Made by a program: the position numbers and the translations under genes. Positions 1 to 9,987 of a stretch of 64,000 nt of DNA are shown piece by piece (positions within the stretch are counted from its first letter, which is position 1; each line of letters starts with the position of its first letter). The notes under the pieces were generated by a model. The model was given only the letters and a program-made list of their open reading frames with translations, ran no database searches and was not told the origin of the DNA. This DNA is from Pyrenula massariospora (lineage: Eukaryota; Ascomycota; Eurotiomycetes; Pyrenulales; Pyrenulaceae): assembly GCA_021030905.1 (NCBI GenBank), contig JAGFMI010000004.1:1736001-1800000 (forward strand), given 5' to 3'.

Positions 1-1284
1 TCTTGCTTAAGCTCACCGTCGAATTCTGTCCAAGGCAAATAAAGGGCCAGAGAGCACATAAAAGAAATAAAACAAGCGACATTTTGAACCACAGCGATAG
101 TGTCTACTTACACCTCATATGGGTGGTGCCCAAGCGGCGAGCTGGTAGATAGAAATACTTCTCCATAGCATCATTGGCAGAAGAGGAAAACCGGAAGACA
201 GTCGGCTATTGCAGATCATCTAGGAACAGGTCGACTCCTGACAGGTTCGACTAGGATGGGTTATTGGTAGGATTAAGGTTATTGGTGGAAGCTAGATCCC
301 AGCTTGGTCTCGGAAAGAGGCAGCTCGATGTTTTCTGAGGGGTTGCGGGGAACGTGACGTCTCTTGAGGACATCGATGCATCTTCCCCCGAAGCTGCGAA
401 AGTCTGAAGGTGATACACTCCTTGGCAGCAGAATGATATATTTTGGTGGGGTACAAACAACATTGCGAAGTTTGAAAATGTCCAGCGTCAAAGGGGTCTG
501 GTGAATTTAACCTTGATGATCACAACAACAAGGGCCATCAATTTGCTTTTCCGGTCCAGCGGGGAAGGTGTGGCGAGAAGCTCGTCTGCATCAACGTCAA
601 AGTTCGGGGGACAGGTCGAAAGAACCAGAAGGTCATGGTATTCTTGCTTGAATGAGTTATGCCGGGTGGCATTCAAGCAAACGATCGAAAACCTTCACTG
701 ACATGTCAAAGCAACCAAAAGCACAAAGCTCTGGGCCGGTGGATCTCCGGAGCACAAATGCCCAGTTCAATAAATGTTCAGTGCTTCTAAATGATTGATG
801 ATATCTTGTAGGTTAAAACACACTGAGAGAAATAAAAGCCACCGCTGGATGATCCCGCCTATTTCCTAACAATTGCATAAAGTTTTGACCCAAAAATGAC
901 CGAAAGAGGACCTTGCGCAAGGTCTGACACAAGCTTGAGCAACTGATCCAACTTCAGAGTCCAAATCTTTCCATTAAACAACCCTGAAATATCGCCCTGC
1001 AAAGCCATGGTGCGCGCCCTTGTTTTGGTCATACAGTACGAATATAAATCTGCATTTTCCCAATTTGGCATTAGGAATGTTGGTCTATTGTAACTCTCTC
1101 TCGGCATGTGAGACATTAGACAAGAGATTGGGAAACACGAGGATCTTAAAGTGGAATTCTGTTTGACGTGCTCAACCTATGCCAGAGCGGGGAAACCCTA
1201 CCCAAGAACCTTCGCCACAACATCACCACGTTTAGCTCTCTCCATCACAACAACTTCGTGCGTCTCAATTGACAGTCTGAAAAT
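1..1284. other. Intergenic, no supported gene
   Basis: This stretch lies 3' of the epoxide hydrolase-like gene. Short open frames exist on both strands, for example 859-1116 on the minus strand, but none has a recognisable domain, signal peptide or splice-supported extension. I see no tRNA-like B box or repeat. It may include the 3' UTR of the hydrolase gene. Confidence 0.5.
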
Positions 1285-2274
1285 TCATTCCGGAAACTTC
1301 TCCGCCAACCACGCCTTCAATACCCTCTCCAGCTCCTCCGGCTTTTCCATCATAACCCAATGGCCCGAATCGATCACTTTGACCGTCAAATCCGACAACA
1401 GCCCCTCACTCTTGGGTCTCTCAATGACCGCGGGTGGACTGATCGTATCCTTCTCACATCCGACATACAACACAGGAAGTTTCAGCACATATCTCTCCCC
1501 CGGTATGTCCTTCTCCGCAATCTCCCAGTGAAGATTCTCCGCCGCCGCCCGGTACCAGCAGAGCGGCCCCGCCATGCCATCCCTACGGACCCGCTCTACA
1601 AACTCATCCCGCATCGCTGGCGTGGCGTATAACTTGGTCGTTTCGCGCCTATTGACTTCTAGCCACCGGCGAAGACCATTCTCGATGGCGAGAACATCTC
1701 CCAGTCCATCGATGTCGCGCCCGTGAAGACAATCAAACAGGGAGTCCGCGTGCTGCTCAAGCATACCAGGCCCGTCTGGGGCAATGAGCAGGTCCCAGTA
1801 CGCAAGTAGTGGCTTGCCGAGGTTTTTGATGAAGAATGCTTTGAGAGCAGGGAAGTCGAAAGGTGCCGGTGGAGAGTAGGCGATGCTTGTGCTAACTACG
1901 CCAATGACGCGGTCAGGATAGTAGAGTGGCAGGCGGTACGCAGGGAGGGTGCCCCAGTCGTGGCCGATCGTGATCACTTGGGGGACGCACTCAATGTCAA
2001 GAATGTGAACCAGGTCTGAGCAGATGCCGGCGCTATTATAGGTGGACGGGGAGGTTGGCTTGGAGGTGCCACCGTAGCCAAGGAGATCGGGAGCAATAAT
2101 GTTGTAACCGTTAGAAGCGAAGGCACGAGATAAGGGGAGCCAAATTTGTGCGCTATCGGGCCAACCGTGGAGGAAGAGGACGGTGGCTTTGGCTGATGAT
2201 GCAGAAATATGAGCGTAGTAAGTGTAGGTTAAGTTTCGCGGGGTGAGTGTGGATCTTTTGATTAGTTCTTCCAT
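1285..2274 (-). CDS. Alpha/beta hydrolase, epoxide hydrolase-like
   Basis: Single-exon gene of 329 residues from an ATG at 2274 to a TGA at 1285. The protein has the epoxide hydrolase hallmarks: the HGWP oxyanion-hole motif at residues 36-39, a GHDWG nucleophile elbow with Asp at about 106 where lipases have Ser, an Asp in GCEKD near 275, and a C-terminal His in SGHW near 303. The Asp nucleophile is the known mark of soluble epoxide hydrolases and haloalkane dehalogenases; the predicted role is hydrolysis of an epoxide to a diol, substrate unknown. There is no signal peptide or clear membrane segment, so it is probably cytosolic. It is head-to-head with the Hos3-like deacetylase gene and may share the 641 bp between them. 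A dehalogenase or other Asp-type hydrolase is the alternative. Confidence 0.85.
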   Translation of the reverse strand: MEELIKRSTLTPRNLTYTYYAHISASSAKATVLFLHGWPDSAQIWLPLSRAFASNGYNIIAPDLLGYGGTSKPTSPSTYNSAGICSDLVHILDIECVPQVITIGHDWGTLPAYRLPLYYPDRVIGVVSTSIAYSPPAPFDFPALKAFFIKNLGKPLLAYWDLLIAPDGPGMLEQHADSLFDCLHGRDIDGLGDVLAIENGLRRWLEVNRRETTKLYATPAMRDEFVERVRRDGMAGPLCWYRAAAENLHWEIAEKDIPGERYVLKLPVLYVGCEKDTISPPAVIERPKSEGLLSDLTVKVIDSGHWVMMEKPEELERVLKAWLAEKFPE

Positions 2275-2915
2275 GACCAGACAACCAGAAAGTAAGAGAG
2301 AGAAAAATATGAAGTCTGATAAGTTGTAGGAAGACAGATGAAATGAGGATCGTCGCGATTCTTGGTGGATGGTCGGAGACTTTGAAGCTCACATGGAAAC
2401 TTTTTTGAATCCTTCCGGTCGTTCAGCAATCTCGATATAACACCTCTTTCTGTATAGTAGACTCAAATATAGGAAAGTCATAAGCGTCTTACAACTAAAA
2501 GATTCGTACTAGACCCTCAGGTGGAGGAATTCACCTGTCCATATGAAGTCGGAGCCAGACTGGTCTGCGCTTCCAGGTGAGCGCTGCTGATGAGCTTGAG
2601 TACAACCTCTCTTTATATTAGGCAAGGCTAGACACCACCGTCAATGGTTCGCAATTATCAAGTGCATCTGTTCTCTGCACTGGAAAGCGTTGCACAAAAG
2701 CTGCTGGAGTTGAGGTGCGACATTCTCCTGATAAAGTGAACAAGCTGTGGCGGAACCTTCCGCGACGCGTCGCCCGCGTACAAACTGAGGGAAGGAGTCG
2801 CGGCGCTGAATGACGTTTTGGCCAAAACAAGCCCTAGGTTGTGCGTAAACCCCATTGCGACCGACCTCCACTCGCAAATTTGCAGAGAGATAGATGCAAA
2901 TACTGACCGGAAACA
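2275..2915. promoter_or_regulatory. Divergent intergenic region, epoxide hydrolase / Hos3 deacetylase
   Basis: 641 bp separate the start codons of two divergently transcribed genes, so it must hold both 5' regions. Short minus-strand frames lie in 2618-3015, but they overlap the start of the deacetylase gene and look fortuitous. I cannot assign individual transcription factor sites with confidence. Confidence 0.4.
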
Positions 2916-5900
2916 ATGGATCAGCATGGAGTTGGGTCGATTTCCAACCTAGATGTCCGGCACAAGTCGAAGCCGCCCGACTCTTCGAACAAAGGGGCGG
3001 ACCTATCAGAATCACTTAGGCGTATGTCCTTAGGAACTGCGACTACCACTCCGTTGCCGCCTTCGTCGCCTGCTGGATCGCCTGAGAAGACTCCAAAAAC
3101 TTTTCGAAATGCGGCCTTTCCCGCCGATCATCGTCCTTCCACACCTTCGCGAAAGCCCTCAACATCTAGTCCTCTGAATCCTGAACGACGATCTTCAACT
3201 CCTCTACTTCACACGAAACGCTCTACCTCATCGCTACACAAAGTGGAGCCTCCTTTAAGGCGCCTCTCTTCTCACCGATATCCTTCACCTACTACGAGTA
3301 TAAGTCCCGGGCTACCTAAATCCGAAGACAATGGCCAGGCTGAAAGCAGGCCTGCCATAACAGCTTCCTCGATCGCTCAGGATCATTTTCAGAAAGAGCT
3401 CGAACTTCACAGCTCGGGAAATCTGCCATCTGAGACAGTCGTCGTTCTCCACGATTCATGCTACGGCCACCGATATTCGCGGCCGCGGACTAGTAAAGCT
3501 CAGCTCAACACCATCGTAGAAAGACCAGAACGTATTCATGCAAGCATTCTCGGCCTCTCCACTGCCTATGTACGGCTCGGAGAGCGTCATTCTGATGGGA
3601 GGTGTCCGCTACGGCCGGAAATGGATCTCAGAGAGATGCCACAACCACCGTTCCAGATACGAAAGACCAGCCGGACAATGCCTCTTTGCTCTCCTGCTGT
3701 CATTCAAGTTCATGGCCAGAAGTGGATGGAAGAACTCAAGATCATGTGTGAATCCGCAGAAGGGAAACTGGCCATGAACGGGAAGGAGCTGGTCCGCCCT
3801 CTAGGTTATGGAAGACAAGAAGATGGATCGCCGAGCCCTCAACTACACGAAGGAGATCTGTATTTATGCAAGGATTCCCTTGATGCTCTTGAAGGCTGCC
3901 TTGGAGGTGTCTGTGAGGGGATTGATACGGTCTTCGGGCCCGGTGCAACCAAGCGAGCCTTCGTCTGTATTCGGCCTCCGGGACATCATTGCTCCTCAAG
4001 CTATCCTTCAGGATTTTGTTGGCTGAACAACGTTCATGTTGGAATAGCTTACGCTGCAATGACTCATGGTCTAAGTCATGCTGCTATTATTGATTTCGAT
4101 CTTCACCATGGCGACGGCTCGCAAGCCATTACATGGGATCACAATAAACGAGCCAATTCTATGCCAAAGAACACTCCCCACTATAAACGGGTGCCTATTG
4201 CGTATTACAGCATTCACGACATAAATTCATACCCATGCGAGATGGGAGACGAAGAGAAAGTAAAGAATGCCAGTCTATGCATTGAGAATGCTCATGGCCA
4301 ATCTGTATGGAACGTCCACCTCGAAGCCTGGAAGAACCACACCGAGTTCTGGCACCTCTACCGGAACCAATATCTTATTCTACTCGAAAAGGCTCGGAAA
4401 TTTCTTCGTGCCCACACGGCAAAGTTCACAGGTTCTTTAAATGGGTCAGGGCCTAAGGCAGCTATCTTCATTTCAGCAGGCTTTGATGCAAGTGAATGGG
4501 AAGGGCAAGGCATGCAGAGACATAAAGTTAACGTTCCCACCGATTTTTACGCCAAGTTTACGTCCGACATTATGTCTTTAGCCGAAGAAGACGGACTCGG
4601 TGTTGACGGTCGAATTGTTAGCGTCCTCGAAGGAGGATACAGTGATAGAGCTCTTACAAGTGGTATCCTTAGCCATGTCTGTGGTATGGCCCCGAAATTC
4701 GGACCTATAGAGCAAAATGGCATGTCGCGGGTGCCAGGTCTCGCTGCTGATCTTAAAAAGGCTAATGAATTCCATCAAACTGCTGAAGTACAACCCTCGA
4801 TTAATGGTTCCAGCTGTTCTTCACTAATCCCTTACGATGCGACCTGGTGGGAGTTACAGAATCTCGAAGCTCTTGAAAGAATGGTGCGTCCGCCTCCACA
4901 TCCAGTACCAGTGAAGAAACCGAAAGACAAAGCTCCTGGAAATTATTCATCGCCTACTCAGTCGTCTACGGCAAAAATGGTTGACCCGTCAATGGCTCGA
5001 AGATACTCAAGTCTCTCAGCTGTGGAAGTATCCCGTTTATCGGGCGAACTTGAAGCTCCCCAGCCTTTGCCAGACGTTGATTGGGCTACCGCATCATTTG
5101 AGCTTTCTCGGCTCCTCATACCTTCAAATCGGCAGACTCTTAGTTGTAGACATGAAGAATTGAACGCAGAAATAAACAAAACTCGTCGAGACCGGCAATC
5201 CGCTATCGGCATATCTTCAAAAGAACAACCCGCTGAAGGACGAATGCAGCTACGGGAACGGAAAACTCGGCCTCCGACGGTGGAGGAGGAGCCCAGCCGC
5301 GCTGTTTCGAGAGCTGATAGACGGCGGACAATCGCAGCTGCCAGCGATTTACCTAGTGCTACCATGCACAATGATAGCGCTCCAAGTGAAATAGATGCAC
5401 CCATGGCACGCCCTGCCAGCAGAAGACTCAGCGCCGCCTCAAGTGTTCTTTCAAGCTTCAGCAGTATGACACTTGAGGACCGCCCAGGATATGAGAGGGA
5501 ATTATCAACTCGTTCAGTCACTACTGCGCGGAGCTCACGAGCACCCTCAGTTATGAGCGAAAGGGCTCCAAAAGCGCCTCTCGTGAAGAAGACCCGCATA
5601 CCCAATAGCGCGAAAACTCCCGGCTCTCGCACTGGGAGGACAAGCCCCAAAAAACCAACAGCTAGCTCAGCACAAGTGAAGGTACTTCCAGGCTCACAAA
5701 GACCCAAGAGTAACAATGATAGCACAGTTGGAAATGGCCGGATTAACTCTAGCGAGACTCTAGCTTCTTCAGCTGGGGCTGCGAAACCTAGCGAGGTTGA
5801 CGAGCTCTCCTCCGGTGTGAAGAAAATCAAGTTAAAGGTTCCGACTCCCGAGGAAAATGCTGCCAGAGAGAAGAAAGTGAAGGAGGAAAAGCAGGTCAAG

Positions 5901-6710
5901 GAGAGGAAGGGCAGGGTCCCCAGAAAGGCTGCTCCTACGTCAAAAGATGCAGCACGAATTGAGCCTATAAAGATGGAAAAGGATCAGGTTTCGAACCCTG
6001 CCTCCCTTAATCCAACGGCATCTGAAATGACGTCGTCTACGACAACGTTGAAGGATGACGCTGAAAGCAGAAGAGTTGGTGTTGGACAGGGAGGGTTTAT
6101 ACAACCTGTAAAGACAGTGAAAGCCGAGCAAGCTCCCGATCAATCCGTACCCAATGACTTCGTGCCGCAAGGTACTGATGTCCTCACAGCTCAGGCCCCA
6201 AGCCAAGAAGCAATGACTGTTCCGGCATCCATTCTACCCGTCGAAAGGACACCTCAGAAGTCTTCTATGCGATCTTCGTCTCCTCCAGCTGCCTCCAGCA
6301 CCGTGCCGGATCCTGGGTACAATGTCGTTATGCCACCAACCGCCCCACCTTTGTCAGCCGTGAATCCTACTCGCAATGAGGCCGCAGTGGATGCGAAACA
6401 TGGACTTTCCAATTATCCTTCTCCACCTGGTTCGGGCAAGAAAACCCGTGCAGATCTTCCACTATTCACATCTACTTCACCGATACCATTTGCCAAGCCC
6501 TCAAATACTGGACATAGTCATTGGATTCAAAACAACAGCCAACTCACCGATGAGAACAAATCACTTACTACGGACGAGGATCGTCCGGCTACAGCTCAAA
6601 TCAAAAGACAGCAAGACGAATCAAGTGAGTCCTCAAACGGATACCGGCAGTATCTCGAAAATTCCGCCCCTACCATATGGGATGTGCCAGAGACCCCAAA
6701 ACAACGTTGA
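2916..6710 (+). CDS. hos3: Histone deacetylase, Hos3-like (class II)
   Basis: Uninterrupted frame of 1264 residues from an ATG at 2916. A Ser/Pro-rich N-terminus (about 1-160) precedes a zinc-dependent deacetylase domain at about 170-590. Visible catalytic motifs are RPPGHHC near 355 (active-site His pair), DFDLHHGDG near 393 (zinc Asp and His), SAGFDASEWEGQG near 519 (zinc Asp), and LEGGY near 571 (transition-state Tyr). The order and spacing match fungal Hos3, which deacetylates histone lysines and is implicated in cell-cycle control in yeast. The last 650 residues or so are low-complexity, rich in Ser, Pro, Lys and Arg, with basic patches that could serve nuclear localisation or docking. 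Its divergent neighbour is the epoxide hydrolase-like gene. Family assignment is firm; the function of the long tail is unknown. Confidence 0.95.
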   Translation: MDQHGVGSISNLDVRHKSKPPDSSNKGADLSESLRRMSLGTATTTPLPPSSPAGSPEKTPKTFRNAAFPADHRPSTPSRKPSTSSPLNPERRSSTPLLHTKRSTSSLHKVEPPLRRLSSHRYPSPTTSISPGLPKSEDNGQAESRPAITASSIAQDHFQKELELHSSGNLPSETVVVLHDSCYGHRYSRPRTSKAQLNTIVERPERIHASILGLSTAYVRLGERHSDGRCPLRPEMDLREMPQPPFQIRKTSRTMPLCSPAVIQVHGQKWMEELKIMCESAEGKLAMNGKELVRPLGYGRQEDGSPSPQLHEGDLYLCKDSLDALEGCLGGVCEGIDTVFGPGATKRAFVCIRPPGHHCSSSYPSGFCWLNNVHVGIAYAAMTHGLSHAAIIDFDLHHGDGSQAITWDHNKRANSMPKNTPHYKRVPIAYYSIHDINSYPCEMGDEEKVKNASLCIENAHGQSVWNVHLEAWKNHTEFWHLYRNQYLILLEKARKFLRAHTAKFTGSLNGSGPKAAIFISAGFDASEWEGQGMQRHKVNVPTDFYAKFTSDIMSLAEEDGLGVDGRIVSVLEGGYSDRALTSGILSHVCGMAPKFGPIEQNGMSRVPGLAADLKKANEFHQTAEVQPSINGSSCSSLIPYDATWWELQNLEALERMVRPPPHPVPVKKPKDKAPGNYSSPTQSSTAKMVDPSMARRYSSLSAVEVSRLSGELEAPQPLPDVDWATASFELSRLLIPSNRQTLSCRHEELNAEINKTRRDRQSAIGISSKEQPAEGRMQLRERKTRPPTVEEEPSRAVSRADRRRTIAAASDLPSATMHNDSAPSEIDAPMARPASRRLSAASSVLSSFSSMTLEDRPGYERELSTRSVTTARSSRAPSVMSERAPKAPLVKKTRIPNSAKTPGSRTGRTSPKKPTASSAQVKVLPGSQRPKSNNDSTVGNGRINSSETLASSAGAAKPSEVDELSSGVKKIKLKVPTPEENAAREKKVKEEKQVKERKGRVPRKAAPTSKDAARIEPIKMEKDQVSNPASLNPTASEMTSSTTTLKDDAESRRVGVGQGGFIQPVKTVKAEQAPDQSVPNDFVPQGTDVLTAQAPSQEAMTVPASILPVERTPQKSSMRSSSPPAASSTVPDPGYNVVMPPTAPPLSAVNPTRNEAAVDAKHGLSNYPSPPGSGKKTRADLPLFTSTSPIPFAKPSNTGHSHWIQNNSQLTDENKSLTTDEDRPATAQIKRQQDESSESSNGYRQYLENSAPTIWDVPETPKQR

Positions 6711-8010
6711 TATGCAATTGAGCTCCAGGTTCACTAGTGGCCTATCAATTTTCCTTTGGTTTGACTGAGACGGAAAGTATGTTTTGTTAGGCGTTCTTGA
6801 AATTATGATACCCCTGATTGCAATTCTATTGCCGACATGTTTGGGTCTGCTATTCTAAGAAAGATTGTATACCCCTCACAGTGATCATTTACTTGTTTTG
6901 ATAGAGTATCTAATGAAGCGGGTCAATTGAATGTCTCGATAACCGATCAAGCAAATTTCATCTCCTGCTAGCTCGCTCTGACCGACCTCAAGCTTGCTGA
7001 CAATGCAGGACTGTGCACTTGTATGCAGGGTTTTCGGCCCTGGTATCGGAGCTCTGGATTTCTTGGCAGATGTCGAATTTCAACCGGTGTGGGGATCGTG
7101 CAGTAACGCCTTTTTCTTTAGCCAATCAATCATTCACCTTCCTCTTTCTTTGGGCCGACGGACCGTGACTTGCATCTTGACAACGAATAAACACGTCTGC
7201 CGACGATTAGCCACATATTGTTAAATAAACGGCCGTTGTACCCTCGTCTACCGCCTGCCAATTTTAGGTCCTGCATAGTTCCGAGGTCTTGATGATCCTT
7301 GCTGGAGCCCCTTGGGACACGTGCTGCAGGCAAATTTCGCGAACCCTAGTCACCAGCTCTTACGCGGGGTCGCCATCTCGCTGGGTCCTTGCCATTATTC
7401 TTTAATTTATTGTTATTATATGCTGTGGTGGTCCTTGTCACTTATGACGATTGTGCCTGTCTAGGCGGCGGTTCGTCATATCAAAACAACATCTTCAAAA
7501 AAGATGAGCGCAACTCGTCTACGAGATTGCAAAATTGACCTTCAAAGCATTTGCACAACCCGTCAACACATTTGTGGCTTATGCAGGCCGACACACCATT
7601 GAACTCTGCACCCCTATCTGACTGCTTAGCTCAATTTCAGGACGCCCAGGTTCTAGCAGTCTTGACGCCACGAGCCCAATCATCAATCTAGACTGCCCGT
7701 ATTCCTGAAGGAATGGCGATACGCACGGCTCGCTGCTGTCTTGTTCTCAGGGGAAAGCATCATGGGACCAGCAATGTCTCCGAGTCTTTCTCGCTGAAGG
7801 CACGACAAGTCAGGAAGGTAGGATATGCTCTCAGGAGTAGTTCAAGAATAGCATCTTGTTCATCATGATAACTGTATACCGCGGGTAACGGAATTGGAGT
7901 ATAAAATCGTAGCGAGTGTCCTGAAGGTCTCCTTGTTTCTTTGAAGCATGTCTCATTCTGCCAATCCTTCTATTATTTAATTTTGAACTTTCGTTGAGAC
8001 CACAGTAGTA
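6711..8010. other. Intergenic, 3' of hos3 and 5' of the copper oxidase
   Basis: 1.3 kb without a convincing gene. Short frames at 6994-7224 (+) and 7130-7333 (-) overlap and lack any domain. The right part is the promoter of the oxidase gene and carries a TATA box, listed separately. Confidence 0.5.
7900..7906 (+). promoter_or_regulatory. TATA box of the copper oxidase gene
   Basis: The heptamer TATAAAA lies 111 bp upstream of the oxidase ATG at 8011, a normal distance for a fungal core promoter. A clear TATA element suggests an inducible rather than housekeeping gene; this is inference. Confidence 0.55.
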
Positions 8011-9507
8011 ATGTATGCCCTTTTCTTCTTGTCACTATGTTGGCCATTGTCTGTCTCCGCGGCTGGAGTCGGTCAATGGGGTCCGACTATCAACTTTCCC
8101 CTTGTTCCTGCGGCGGCAGCTATTCTTCCAGACACTGGAGAGCTCCTCGTATGGTCTGCGTACTCTAGAAACAATTACGGTGCTGGAGTATCAGGCTTGA
8201 CACAGACAGCTATTTACAATCCATCTGGTGGTGCAGTGACCCAATATACGGTCTCTAACACGGGACATGATATGTTTTGTCCTGGAATCAGTATCGACTT
8301 TAACGGCAGAGTTGTCGTGACTGGTGGTGATACTGCAAACAAAACCAGTGTTCACAACACGGCTACCAGCGATGGCTGGATCGCAGGCGGTGCGATGAAT
8401 ATCCCTCGTGGCTATCAATCTTCCACGACCGTATCCGATGGACGTATCTTCACAATCGGTGGCTCCTGGAGTGGTGGCTACGGCGGAAAGAACGGCGAGA
8501 TCTGGAGCCCGTCGACGAACTCTTGGTCTCTCCTTTCTGGATGTCCCGTCGCGCCAATACTGACCGCCGACGCTCAGGGGATCTTTCGCCAGGACAACCA
8601 CGCCTGGCTCTTTGCTTGGAAAAACGGCTACGTCCTCCAAGCCGGTCCCAGCAAAGCCATGAACTGGTACACCACCTCCGGATCCGGCTCGCAAAAATCC
8701 GCCGGCACCCGAGCCAGCGACCCGGACTCCATGAACGGCAACGCCGTCCTCTACGACGCCGTCGCGGGCAAGATCGCCACCTTCGGCGGCAGCCCCTCCT
8801 ACCAGTACAGCTACGCCACCAAGAACGTCCACCTGATCACCCTCCCCGCCACCGCGGGCTCCAGCCCGACCGTGGCAACCCTCCCCTCCATGTCCTACGC
8901 CCGCGCCTTCGCCAACGCCGTCGTCCTCCCCAACGGCAACGTCTTCGTCGTCGGCGGGCAAACTTATGCCATCCCCTTCTCCGACGGCAACTCCTCCCTC
9001 ACCCCGGAGATGTGGAACCCGACCAGCCAGACTTTTACGCAGATGGCCCAGATCCCGACGCCGAGGAACTACCACAGCGTCGCGCTGCTCATGCCCGACG
9101 CGACGGTCTTCAACGGCGGCGGCGGCCTGTGTGGCACCTGCGCCACTAACCACCAGGACGGCCAGATCTACTCGCCGCCCTACCTCTTCGGCGCGGACGG
9201 GACCACCCGCGCCACACGCCCGGTCATATCGTCCATCTCCGCCGCAACGGTGGCGGTGGGCGGCAAGATCACGGCGACGGTGACGGGCAATGTGTCGAGC
9301 TTCGCGCTGATTCGCATCGGGAGCAATACGCACACGGTGAATACGGACCAGCGGCGGGTGCCGTTGACGCCGACGCGGGCGAATGGGAGTTATACGGTCA
9401 CCCTGCCGAGTGATGCGGGCGTGGTGTTGCCGGGGTATTGGTATTTGTTTGCGGTGGATCCGAATGGGGTGCCGAGTGTGGCGAAGACGGTTAAGGTTAC
9501 ACTTTGA
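8011..9507 (+). CDS. Secreted copper radical oxidase, galactose oxidase-like (AA5_2)
   Basis: Single-exon gene of 498 residues. An 18-residue signal peptide (cleavage near Ala-18) leads straight into the seven-bladed kelch domain and the C-terminal immunoglobulin-like domain. All galactose oxidase active-site residues can be placed: Cys-90 (DMFCPG) and Tyr-135 (RGYQSS) for the Tyr-Cys cofactor, Trp-153 (GGSWSGG) stacked over it, Tyr-354 and His-355 (NYHS), and His-441 (THTVN) as copper ligands. These match C228, Y272, W290, Y495, H496 and H581 of the Fusarium enzyme. The N-terminal CBM32 domain of that enzyme is absent. The enzyme should oxidise a primary alcohol to an aldehyde with production of hydrogen peroxide outside the cell. 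The retained Trp argues for carbohydrate rather than aliphatic alcohol substrates, but specificity is unproven. Confidence 0.93.
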   Translation: MYALFFLSLCWPLSVSAAGVGQWGPTINFPLVPAAAAILPDTGELLVWSAYSRNNYGAGVSGLTQTAIYNPSGGAVTQYTVSNTGHDMFCPGISIDFNGRVVVTGGDTANKTSVHNTATSDGWIAGGAMNIPRGYQSSTTVSDGRIFTIGGSWSGGYGGKNGEIWSPSTNSWSLLSGCPVAPILTADAQGIFRQDNHAWLFAWKNGYVLQAGPSKAMNWYTTSGSGSQKSAGTRASDPDSMNGNAVLYDAVAGKIATFGGSPSYQYSYATKNVHLITLPATAGSSPTVATLPSMSYARAFANAVVLPNGNVFVVGGQTYAIPFSDGNSSLTPEMWNPTSQTFTQMAQIPTPRNYHSVALLMPDATVFNGGGGLCGTCATNHQDGQIYSPPYLFGADGTTRATRPVISSISAATVAVGGKITATVTGNVSSFALIRIGSNTHTVNTDQRRVPLTPTRANGSYTVTLPSDAGVVLPGYWYLFAVDPNGVPSVAKTVKVTL

Positions 9508-9987
9508 AGAAGGTTGGGGGGGAGTGGAAGGAGTGTTGATGGAGGGCGGTGGGACCTGTTTGTGGGGATTGTTGGATGTACAGTCGATGGTGTTCAGTTG
9601 ACGATGTACAGTTGATGATGTCAAGTTGATGATGTACACTTGATGATGTACACTTGATGAACCCGAGTTGGAATATATGTGATATCTGAAGTGTGAATTA
9701 GCAAATAAATGCATATTCTTAACAAAATGCGCATGCTACCTCCTTTACTTTCATCAGTGACGTAAATAGGGCAGAGGTCAACAGTAGGAGGCACTGTTGT
9801 GGACAGAGCACTAATACGCCCATCGATAGTCTATCTATGTAACTCCTAGCTAACTACACCGGGTGGCAGAAACAAAGGGGTATTGAAGACCAGACCAAGG
9901 GACTCCAGACCCGACCAGATTCTACCTTACCTTTCCATCTTTTCCTTCATTCCATACCGACTTCACCCCAGAAACAGGCTTCCAAAA
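9508..9987. other. Convergent 3' intergenic region
   Basis: This 480 bp separates the stop codons of the copper oxidase (+) and the chitin synthase (-). It contains the 14-bp tandem repeat listed separately and otherwise presumably the two 3' UTRs. Confidence 0.5.
9578..9661. repeat. 14-bp tandem repeat, six copies
   Basis: Six head-to-tail units of the form GTACAGTTGATGAT with a few substitutions per copy (the first is GTACAGTCGATGGT, the last GTACACTTGATGAA). It starts 71 bp after the oxidase stop codon and so is likely transcribed in its 3' UTR. Confidence 0.85.

Noticed and set aside
236-262. GGTTCGACTA, tRNA B box-like sequence
   Set aside because: Does not match the B box at the last positions and no acceptor or anticodon stem can be folded around it.
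4958-5899. 313-residue minus-strand frame opposite the Hos3 tail
   Set aside because: Shadow of the Ser/Lys-rich coding strand; Ser/Leu-rich without any recognisable domain.
8191-9714. 507-residue minus-strand open frame opposite the copper oxidase
   Set aside because: It is the mirror of a GC-biased coding strand; its sequence is low-complexity (Arg, His, Gly, Val) with no domain, while the plus strand has a full set of catalytic residues.
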